Assembly (NCBI GenBank): GCA_903843965.1
Contig: CAIMRY010000027.1
Span: 1-46,088, forward strand
Origin: an uncultured delta proteobacterium
GTDB taxonomy: Bacteria; Desulfobacterota; Desulfovibrionia; Desulfovibrionales; Desulfovibrionaceae
Length of the DNA stretch: 46,088 nt
Direction of reading: 5' to 3'
Shown: in pieces, positions 38,241-44,801 of the stretch
Layout: each line of letters starts with the position of its first letter
Numbering within the stretch: the stretch's first letter is position 1
Program-made: the position numbers and the translations under genes
The notes under the pieces: model-generated
The model's database searches: none
What the model was told of the DNA's origin: nothing
What the model saw: only the letters and a program-made list of their open reading frames with translations

Positions 38241-40205
38241 CTAGGAGAGCCAATCGGGCAGGCCCTGATTATCTGCCCCTGTGCTTACAGGCATTTCATA
38301 CTGCCCGTACTTGGGTTGCGACACAGCGCCTGATTTCAGCAACTCGGGCAGAGTGTTTTTGACGTACTGCAAATCAAGGCCAGTGGTTTCCGCAATCTTC
38401 TTCGGGCTACCTGTGCCGAGAGACTTCAAGGCTTGAAGGATTCTCAGTCGGTCTGGGGTCGTTACCTTCCCGCTGTTTGGACCAAGAGAGTTCCAGGTCA
38501 TCGTCATTTGGTCCTGTGTGAGCATGGTCTCGACGCTCTCGATATCACGCCCTGTAGCGTGCAGAATCGCGTCGTTAACCCCACGGGTGCGGTCTAGGAC
38601 CATCAGGACGTCCGCTGCGGCGGGGAAGCCTGTGGAGCCAGTAACACGTTCAAATACGTCTCCTCCACTGCCCCTGCCGTCTGACTTCCTCAAGTGGGTG
38701 ATGCCCAAGGCGCAAACCCCGTGCTTGTCGGCAACCTTCTTCAGGGCAGACGCTATTTGATAGTCACGTTCATAGGCGTTCAATTCTTTGTTGGCCTTGC
38801 CAAGCGGGCGGACCTTGGTCAGCACGTCCACGATGACCAACTTGCAGTCAGGGTGTTCGGCTAGGTATTTATCCAGTGCCGCAAGTCCGGTCTCCGGGTC
38901 GAAGCGCCCCCACTCCAAACATATCGTGAGCCCCATCGGGCAGGGCTCGCCGTTCAGCACCCGCTTGAGTCGGGATTGCACCCTCTGGGCACTATCCTCC
39001 AGGGCCAAGTAAAGCACTTGGCCACCCCCTGTGCTGAAGCCGAGGAAGGTTTCGCCTCGGGCTATCGCGAGTCCAAGCTGAAGCGCGAACCAAGATTTGC
39101 CGACCTTAGGCTTGCCCCCAAGGACGATAAGCCCGGCTGGCATCAGGCCACGGACGACCCAGGTCGTCTTGGGCAAGGTCATCTTGAGGAGATCCGCCGC
39201 ATCGTACATCTTCGGGATGATAAGCGTATTGTGGCTGCCAACCCCCTGTGGGTCCACATTGACTTGGCTGAAGTCCACCGAAGGATCGCCAGTACTACCA
39301 TACACCTCAGCGCATCCTGCTGCGGCCTTCTTGATGGTCCGCTGGCGGTAATCCTCTCGGCCATGCCACTTTTCGCGGGCGAGGGCGCTCTCTCCAAAAA
39401 GGCGTTCCATCTGCTCAACGTCACGGCGGCACCAGAAGGCTAGCATGGTGAGCAACGCGAGGTCGGCGCTACTGTGGTCGTTGCTGTGGCCGGAGAGATC
39501 GCCTTCGTCGAAGAGCGCCTTGAACTTCTCACTATTGGCGGCTGCTCTGGCCTTCGCCAGCACTTCGTTGTCAGTGAGGATCGAGGTGCCATACTCCAGC
39601 TTCACGTCGTCCAGACTGTGAGTGGAGCACTCGGGCTTGAAACGGTTTTGGAACTCGGCCAGAACGCCCGTGCGTTCCTCCACTGTGTCAGGAGTTCCTG
39701 CCAGATGATTCCCCGTCACGGTGAAGTAACCTCGGCCGTACATCTCGATTTTTAGATCAGTGTTCTTGCTCCAGGCACCTTGCGGCAAGGCACCCTTGAC
39801 GAAAATCTTGATGCCGCGCCCGCTCGGGCTGACCTCGGTGTAAGAGTTCAAGATCTCCACGATCTTTCGGGCCAGGAGAGACAGGCGACCATGCTCGTCT
39901 ATGCAGTTGTCAAGATCAACGCCTGCCCACCCCTCGCCAAGAAGGAAGCCGACTCCGCTGTAATCCGAGAGGATATACTTCATGTCAGCCGTAGGGTACT
40001 CGCACCAATCGGCAGGATTGGTTGTGCTGGCCCGCCGGTCTGTCCGGGCGTTGTAGGGCACTTTTGAGGGCTTTCCGCCACGTTCTTCGTAACGCCAGAC
40101 GCACCAGTGATCCGCTGCCTTCAAGTCATCTGGGATCATTGGCTTCTGGCTCAGGATATTCTTTCGGCTCTCGGACGCGGCGCCGTGTTCGGTAAGTGGT
40201 TTCAT
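38241..40205 (-). CDS. Primase-polymerase/RepA-like helicase fusion
   Basis: A roughly 654-aa replication protein. The N-terminal half is an archaeo-eukaryotic primase-type domain (KAADHWCVWRYEERGGKPSK, GVGFLLGEGWAGVDLDNC with the acidic pair, YTEVSPSGRGIKIFVKG), followed by a helical connector (CRRDVEQMERLFGESALARE). The C-terminal half is a RecA-fold ATPase like RepA helicase: Walker A GGKPKVGKSWF, Walker B LVIVDVL, then ITHLRKSDGRGSGG. A winged helix (LRILQALKSLGTGSPKKIAE) ends it. ATG 40205 has AGGG 8 bp upstream and clears the preceding gene; ATG 40229 would overlap that gene. It should replicate the element autonomously after excision. Confidence 0.88.
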   Translation of the reverse strand: MKPLTEHGAASESRKNILSQKPMIPDDLKAADHWCVWRYEERGGKPSKVPYNARTDRRASTTNPADWCEYPTADMKYILSDYSGVGFLLGEGWAGVDLDNCIDEHGRLSLLARKIVEILNSYTEVSPSGRGIKIFVKGALPQGAWSKNTDLKIEMYGRGYFTVTGNHLAGTPDTVEERTGVLAEFQNRFKPECSTHSLDDVKLEYGTSILTDNEVLAKARAAANSEKFKALFDEGDLSGHSNDHSSADLALLTMLAFWCRRDVEQMERLFGESALAREKWHGREDYRQRTIKKAAAGCAEVYGSTGDPSVDFSQVNVDPQGVGSHNTLIIPKMYDAADLLKMTLPKTTWVVRGLMPAGLIVLGGKPKVGKSWFALQLGLAIARGETFLGFSTGGGQVLYLALEDSAQRVQSRLKRVLNGEPCPMGLTICLEWGRFDPETGLAALDKYLAEHPDCKLVIVDVLTKVRPLGKANKELNAYERDYQIASALKKVADKHGVCALGITHLRKSDGRGSGGDVFERVTGSTGFPAAADVLMVLDRTRGVNDAILHATGRDIESVETMLTQDQMTMTWNSLGPNSGKVTTPDRLRILQALKSLGTGSPKKIAETTGLDLQYVKNTLPELLKSGAVSQPKYGQYEMPVSTGADNQGLPDWLS

Positions 40206-40215
40206 GTTGGACGCC

Positions 40216-40446
40216 CTATTGGCCCGCATTGGCGCGCATACGTTTTACAAAGATTTCCAAGTCGCATTGCGCCTGGCGAAGTTGCCGTATGTGTTCAGCC
40301 ATTGCATCCGTCATCAACGTCGGCAGGACGTGCATAGCGCAGTGGGAGCAACAAAACACCTGTGCATGGCCATTATATACGGCTGACGGGTGTTCATTTC
40401 CGCAAAGCGAACACCGATCGCCTTTGAGAAACGGATTGAACCGCAT
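40216..40446 (-). CDS. Small zinc-finger protein
   Basis: A 76-aa protein with two Cys pairs, CSLCGNEHPS and FCCSHCAMHVLP, making a probable zinc knuckle, then a helical tail (DAMAEHIRQLRQAQCDLEIF). AGGAGG precedes ATG 40446. It sits 2 bp after the AlpA-like gene and just before the primase gene, so it belongs to the replication operon. It may act as a primase or helicase accessory factor, which is inference. Confidence 0.75.
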   Translation of the reverse strand: MRFNPFLKGDRCSLCGNEHPSAVYNGHAQVFCCSHCAMHVLPTLMTDAMAEHIRQLRQAQCDLEIFVKRMRANAGQ

Positions 40447-40448
40447 GA

Positions 40449-40685
40449 CTACCCCTCCTGCCCCGTGACGGGCTGTTCACCACGGGAGCGCAACCAACAG
40501 ATGAAGGACTCTCGCGTGTAGCCAATTTTTCGGCCACAGCGAATACTTTTCGGCCCCTGGCCCAAGCAGTCCAAGTTGGCGAGGCGACCGGCGGAGATCA
40601 GACCACCTGTGAGTTTCGGGACTTCGGTTCGGGAGAGGATCGCGGGGAGGCTTTTTTCAAGTTCGAAGTAGGGGTCAGCGTTCAT
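40449..40685 (-). CDS. AlpA/excisionase-like DNA-binding regulator
   Basis: A 78-aa protein with a winged-helix, MerR-like DNA-binding fold as in AlpA and excisionases. PAILSRTEVPKLTGGLISAG is the helix-turn-helix, followed by RLANLDCLGQGPKSIRCGRK and the wing IGYTRESFICWLRSR. AlpA-type proteins switch on integrase expression or direct excision. It is the first gene of the replication run (AlpA, zinc protein, primase). The 227-bp upstream gap holds a TGCTCCA palindrome cluster, a candidate operator. Confidence 0.82.
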   Translation of the reverse strand: MNADPYFELEKSLPAILSRTEVPKLTGGLISAGRLANLDCLGQGPKSIRCGRKIGYTRESFICWLRSRGEQPVTGQEG

Positions 40686-40912
40686 TCTGTGCTCCGGGGT
40701 TCTGGGTTCCGGTGTGGGCCAATGCCCGACCAGTTCCTAGAAATGTCCCTTGCTCCGGAAGCGGAGCGTCAAGCACAGTTACGCAGTGTGACAGAAAAAT
40801 TTCACTTTTCCAACATGCCGAAATTTAACTACAAAGTTCGATGCAACCTACAATTGGCAAGGGGCGCATGCCCTGAACAAAAATGCTCCACCTGGAGCAT
40901 AATGCTCCATCC
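40686..40912. promoter_or_regulatory. Upstream region of the AlpA-like operon with TGCTCCA operator
   Basis: A gap of 227 bp, AT-rich in 40780-40840. ATGCTCCA (40883-40890), CC, TGGAGCAT (40893-40900) is a perfect palindrome, followed by another ATGCTCCA at 40902-40909. The cluster lies directly after the stop of the minus-strand 203-aa gene. A regulator site is likely; its binder is unknown. Confidence 0.55.
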
Positions 40913-41524
40913 CTAGCGCAGGTTACCTTTGAACTTCCCATTCACGAACTTTTTGACACGGTCCCTAACTACGTCCCATTCTTTCTTTGTGTACATACGA
41001 CTGGAATCATAGTTAAAATATTCAGGGTAGAGCTCGGCAATCTCGCGGTTATTCACCCCTGCGGCTTTGAATCGCAACACATCTCCCAAGATCGGAACCC
41101 GCCTAGGCGTAATTTCGTCCTCGGTTCCCACCGTCGGACCAACATCTGTTGGCTCTTGTTTGGGTGCTTCGACTCCATCCTTAAGACATTTTCCAGCTTC
41201 AATAGTATTTTCCCCCCAAGTGAGGAACCACGTGTCCGGATAATTATTTTTTAAAAATTCTGCTATATCATCATGTTCAAAAAGACAGTTCTGCACTCGC
41301 AATCTAAACTCGTTCTCAGATTTAGTAATAAACCAACCATTCTTTCCGTCCATTGAACTAACAGAACCTATTATGAATATACAATTCTGTGGTGTTCCAT
41401 CTAAAACAATTAACATTCCCTCTGGTGTATACGCTCGCAACCCCTGTTTTACGAAATCCATAAGGCAGTCGGCAAGGACATCGAGTCGTGATGTTATTTC
41501 ACTGCCATGTATCCATTTCGACAT
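40913..41524 (-). CDS. Hypothetical element protein
   Basis: A 203-aa AT-rich gene between the integrase and the AlpA-like gene, same strand. The N-terminal half has strands (GMLIVLDGTPQNCIFIIGSV, NGWFITKSENEFRLRVQNC) and a segment FLKNNYPDTWFLTWGENT. The C-terminal quarter (GDVLRFKAAGVNNREIAELY) looks like a helix-turn-helix. I recognise no family. ATG 41524 has AAGGG 8 bp upstream. It might be an element-specific regulator or a cargo gene; I cannot tell. Confidence 0.6.
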   Translation of the reverse strand: MSKWIHGSEITSRLDVLADCLMDFVKQGLRAYTPEGMLIVLDGTPQNCIFIIGSVSSMDGKNGWFITKSENEFRLRVQNCLFEHDDIAEFLKNNYPDTWFLTWGENTIEAGKCLKDGVEAPKQEPTDVGPTVGTEDEITPRRVPILGDVLRFKAAGVNNREIAELYPEYFNYDSSRMYTKKEWDVVRDRVKKFVNGKFKGNLR

Positions 41525-41579
41525 ATGAATGCCCTTTGCCTGTAGAATCTATACATTCATTGCACAATGCAACGGTTGC

Positions 41580-42803
41580 CTATGACACATCTCTGTTCAT
41601 AATCGGCAGGATCTTCCCGCGTTTTCCACTGGCAATGCGTTCAAGTGCTTCTACAGCAAGACGCTGATCTTTCTCATCACCATGAGTATACCGAAGGGCC
41701 ATCGCAGCGACCTTCCAGCCCATGTAGTCCATCAGGTCACGCAGTGGCAGGCGCTTGGCCAATGCCGTGGCAAACCCGTGGCGCAGAGAATGGAAGGTAA
41801 AATACTCACGCTCTCGCCTGCCTTCATTCAAAGCGAGTACCGCCACTGCTGCGCGAAATGACAGGGGGGCATCTTTATATGCGTGGCCCAGGGCGTTGGT
41901 AAACACGTGCTCACCGTGATCACCTGGGCCAATCTCAGAGAGCATGGCCGCAAGGTCTGGCCCAATAGGAATCGTTCGGGAATGCTTGTTCTTCGTGTTG
42001 GCAAACGTGACTCTCTTCTCTACCAAGTCCACGTGCCGCCATTTCAAACCGAAAGCCTCGCCCGCCCTACATCCGGTCATGCTAGCGAAGCGGACAAGGC
42101 GCCAGGCATGAGGATCATGGGCTTTAACCTCCGCAAGCAGACGGTCCAGTTCATCAGGCGTCAAAACACGGAGACGGCGATTATCCTTAGGGGCCGTTGC
42201 CCCCAACATACGCCCACTGGGTGGAGCCTCAGAGACAATCCGGCGCTCCCTCGCGTGCTTCACGATACGCCGCAATGTACCCGTGATGTACTCAAGACTA
42301 CGCTGGGAAAGCCCCGCTTTCGCTAAAGTTCGAGTCAATGCGTCCCACTGCTCAACGCCAATGGCGCGCAATGGAAGTGCACCCAGTTCAGGCTTGATCC
42401 ATGTCCGCCAGTGGCTCTCTTCCTTGACGAATGCAGTTGGCTTTGTAGCCAACGCCCAAGGCGCATAAGCGTTCGCAACATACTCTTCCAAGGTAATGGC
42501 AATCCGGGCCTCTTCCTTCTTGAGGCTAGCAGCATGAGAGCGGGCAACCTTCGCTTGAGCACGAGCCTCAGAAAGAGTCACTGGCCCCTGCCCTGTACGT
42601 CGAGACTCCTTCAGCTTCACCAATTCAGCGTGTGCCCGCTGCAAACTCCACCCATCTGAGGCCCATCCAAGAGACTCCTCGACACGCTGACCACCGACAT
42701 AAAATCGTAAAGTAAAATACCGGTCCAGCTTCACCCCATGTTTACGCGATTCATGCTCACGAAACCGTATGCCTGGGGCCGCTGTGATCCACTTAGAAGC
42801 CAT
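41580..42803 (-). CDS. int: Tyrosine-type site-specific integrase
   Basis: A 407-aa P4/phage-type integrase that should catalyse integration and excision at the tRNA-Leu site. An N-terminal arm-binding region (RYFTLRFYVGGQRVEESLGW) is followed by the core-binding SAM-like domain (about 115-205) and the catalytic domain. The catalytic residues are visible: Arg in TGCRAGEAFGLKW, HSLRHGFAT, and the nucleophile Tyr in ALRYTHGDE. ATG 42803 follows GGAGAGG and starts at MASKWITA; a longer frame runs through the right arm sites and was rejected. It lies 166 bp from attR. Confidence 0.95.
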   Translation of the reverse strand: MASKWITAAPGIRFREHESRKHGVKLDRYFTLRFYVGGQRVEESLGWASDGWSLQRAHAELVKLKESRRTGQGPVTLSEARAQAKVARSHAASLKKEEARIAITLEEYVANAYAPWALATKPTAFVKEESHWRTWIKPELGALPLRAIGVEQWDALTRTLAKAGLSQRSLEYITGTLRRIVKHARERRIVSEAPPSGRMLGATAPKDNRRLRVLTPDELDRLLAEVKAHDPHAWRLVRFASMTGCRAGEAFGLKWRHVDLVEKRVTFANTKNKHSRTIPIGPDLAAMLSEIGPGDHGEHVFTNALGHAYKDAPLSFRAAVAVLALNEGRREREYFTFHSLRHGFATALAKRLPLRDLMDYMGWKVAAMALRYTHGDEKDQRLAVEALERIASGKRGKILPIMNRDVS

Positions 42804-42830
42804 AGCCACCTCTCCGTAAGCGCCGGGTTC

Positions 42831-42850
42831 TGTCCCCCATCTGTCCCCCA
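42831..42850 (+). repeat. Right integrase arm-type sites
   Basis: TGTCCCCCA at 42831-42839 and 42842-42850, 11-bp spacing, same orientation and spacing as the left pair at 33801-33820. They lie in the integrase upstream region, where Int binding could also autoregulate transcription. Confidence 0.65.
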
Positions 42851-42969
42851 TTTTGCAGTGAAAACCAGGGTAGGCAGGTGGGTTCAAGTGAAGGCATTAT
42901 ACGATGATTAGCTCATGATTTCAAGGATTATGTGGCTCAAAGTGATGTTGCAGGTAAATCTAATTGAGC

Positions 42970-43027
42970 GACTTAAAATCCCTCAACCTTCGGGTTATGC
43001 GGGTTCGATTCCCGCCCTGGGCACCAA
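42970..43027 (+). repeat. attR: 58-bp copy of the tRNA-Leu 3' half
   Basis: Identical to 33676-33733. The 5' half of the tRNA is absent here, so this copy is not a functional tRNA gene. It marks the right end of the element. Confidence 0.95.
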
Positions 43028-43321
43028 AAATACAAATGAATTCAAAGGACAGCGAAGCTACGCCGCCCATTGCTTTTACCATGGAGCACCTTGCTCCATG
43101 GGCCCTGCTCCATCCACTGAATATACCAATCCCTAATTGGGGCTCTGGCTGGTTTGCCGTTCCTCATGCACAACGCTTCAGCATTCCCCTGGCACCAGTC
43201 CGCTTCATAAAAGAAACCGGGCAGCTCAGGCCACACCTCTTTGGAACGAGCTACTAATTGTATTGCCCCAGGGCAAAATGTGGAGTAAATGGGCATAAGG
43301 TGCGGGCATAACCTGTATTGA
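43028..43321. other. Flank outside attR, no convincing gene
   Basis: Nearly 300 bp without a gene. TGGAGCA (43082-43088), TGCTCCA (43092-43098) and TGCTCCA (43106-43112) repeat the motif found inside the element at 40883. TCCCTAATTGGGG (43130-43142) also occurs inside the element (33963-33975). TTGCCC-CA-GGGCAA is at 43263-43276. It may be a relic of an earlier related integrant. Confidence 0.4.
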
Positions 43322-43402
43322 GGTGACGCAGGCTCGACAGTCACCGAACGAGACTACGGAGTCTTGACCCAGAGCTGGCGCTCGTGGGGAGATGCTCCCC
43401 AC
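43322..43402 (+). promoter_or_regulatory. Hairpin-rich 5' leader of the DUF6976-like gene
   Basis: Three consecutive perfect stems: GGTGAC (43322-43327)/GTCACC (43340-43345); AGACT-ACGG-AGTCT (43351-43364); GTGGGGAG-ATG-CTCCCCAC (43384-43402). The last ends 36 nt before the ATG. It could be a structured regulatory RNA; it does not match the c-di-GMP-I (GEMM) consensus. Confidence 0.45.
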
Positions 43403-43438
43403 AGTTTGCATTCTCCCCTGACTCGGAGGTATCCAAGC

Positions 43439-44680
43439 ATGGACGTACCGAACATGTCAAAAAAGGGATGGGCTGACATTGTAACGGGCAAGAAAACATG
43501 CCCACTCAATTTTTTTGCTGCAAAAATATTGATGGGACGTCTTTTGGCTTCTGTTCATGACAATCCTACGCCGTCAAACATCAATGCGTGCATAGACCAA
43601 ATCCACAACCTGTACGCAAAGAATATTGGCTCTCCGTCTGTCCAGGAAGACTTGCAGGAAATTTTCTGCGGAGGAGCCATGAGACAGGACCTTGTAAGTA
43701 TAGCAGAGGCAACAAAGCTCATCGATGCTGGCAATATCCTCATTCTGGCAGGAGATGAAACAGCACTTCGCAAATTATCAAAAGGAAAATGGATTGGCGG
43801 CACCATCCCATACTTCATTTGCCGTGGTGACGGCGGGCAGGTCTCGCGGGAAAAGGTTTTCGTCACAGACATCTCGACCGTGGTGCAAGGCGTAGAGATC
43901 GTCCAGCACGACGCGGACAGCCTGGCCCGGGTGTATTCAGAAGGACCTGAGAACGGATTCAGCTTCGTCATCATTCCCGCGCTGAGCAAAGCGCATCTGG
44001 CCTTTGCCCTGAATGCACCGAGTTACAAGGACTTTGGGGTCCGCCCCCTCATCGGCTGGATTTCCGGCGTTCACCTTGATGACCTGGGGAAGGACACCCC
44101 AAAGGTCTTCAACGGGTTGACCGGCGCTGCGATCGAGGAGGGTGCGCTCGTCCTCCAGGCAAGCGTCCTGGAGGGGAAAACTGCGGAAGTTGGCATCATC
44201 AACATCTTCGAGCAGGGGGATGGAGACATTCTCACGTTCTCGTCCGACGGTTTCTCAACCAAAGATGTGTTGGTCAATGGCGAAAGAAAGAATTTCGCCG
44301 CATACATCCTGAAGAACAAGCTCGACACCAAACTCCCGCTGGTAGCCGATTATTATGGTGCCCTGGTAAATATCAGCTTTCAGGGCATTGATGAGGCCGA
44401 AGGGGAGGTCAAGTTTTATGCTCCCGTCTTCAAGGGAATCCGTTATAAACACGCCAAGCCCGTGGCTGATTACGGCATAGCGTTCCAATCCCGTCTGGAA
44501 AGTCAGAGTCATCTCACAGAGGAAAACATTGTATTTTCCTGCAATTGCATCTTAAACTACCTTTACTCGGAGTTGGAGGGCAAGGCCACAAGCCCGTTTG
44601 TCGGCCCCATCACCTTCGGTGAGATCGCGTATCAACTCCTCAACCAGACATTGGTATTCCTGGAAGTGCATGATGTCTGA
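43439..44680 (+). CDS. DUF6976-like protein
   Basis: A 413-aa soluble protein with AGDETALRKLSKGKWIGGTI and PYFICRGDGGQV, followed by FVTDI. This pattern I associate with DUF6976, a family of unknown function. Residues about 190-330 (SFVIIPALSKAHLAFALNAP, RPLIGWISGVHLDDLGKDTP) recall FIST-like sensory folds, only loosely. The ATG at 43439 follows GGAGG; an upstream frame to 43364 passes through a hairpin. It is followed 121 bp later by a response regulator-PAS-kinase gene on the same strand, so a signalling role is plausible. It lies just outside the element. Confidence 0.6.
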   Translation: MDVPNMSKKGWADIVTGKKTCPLNFFAAKILMGRLLASVHDNPTPSNINACIDQIHNLYAKNIGSPSVQEDLQEIFCGGAMRQDLVSIAEATKLIDAGNILILAGDETALRKLSKGKWIGGTIPYFICRGDGGQVSREKVFVTDISTVVQGVEIVQHDADSLARVYSEGPENGFSFVIIPALSKAHLAFALNAPSYKDFGVRPLIGWISGVHLDDLGKDTPKVFNGLTGAAIEEGALVLQASVLEGKTAEVGIINIFEQGDGDILTFSSDGFSTKDVLVNGERKNFAAYILKNKLDTKLPLVADYYGALVNISFQGIDEAEGEVKFYAPVFKGIRYKHAKPVADYGIAFQSRLESQSHLTEENIVFSCNCILNYLYSELEGKATSPFVGPITFGEIAYQLLNQTLVFLEVHDV

Positions 44681-44801
44681 TATTAGTCCTTGCCGACGAA
44701 GCAACCAGGGCACCTCCCTGGCGCAGCGGACTACGCCGAGGGGTTGACGGCCCGGGCGAACAGAGCCGACGCCTCAGATCAGATGGCGATGGAGAAAAGG
44801 C

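Larger units (their letters stand above)
33676..43027. mobile_element. 9.3-kb integrative element (satellite-like) in tRNA-Leu
   Basis: Bounded by 58-bp tRNA direct repeats 9,294 bp apart. The minus-strand module reads integrase, unknown 203-aa protein, AlpA-like regulator, small zinc protein, primase-helicase and zinc-ribbon protein. The plus-strand cargo is caspase-SUMF1, Gln-rich secreted protein and two lipoproteins. Composition is visibly more AT-rich than the core genome, especially 35.9-38 kb and 40.7-41.6 kb. int-alpA-primase order resembles P4-like satellites and PICIs; no capsid, portal or terminase gene is present, so packaging would need a helper, or the element moves by conjugation in trans. 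Confidence 0.92.

Noticed and set aside
43042-43344. Small frames on both strands just outside attR
   Set aside because: No ribosome site, no domain, and they run through palindromes and the hairpin leader.
43262-43400. c-di-GMP-I (GEMM) riboswitch before the DUF6976-like gene
   Set aside because: A CAGGGCAAA-like string is present, but the required paired receptor and the GGGACGCAAAG segment are absent.
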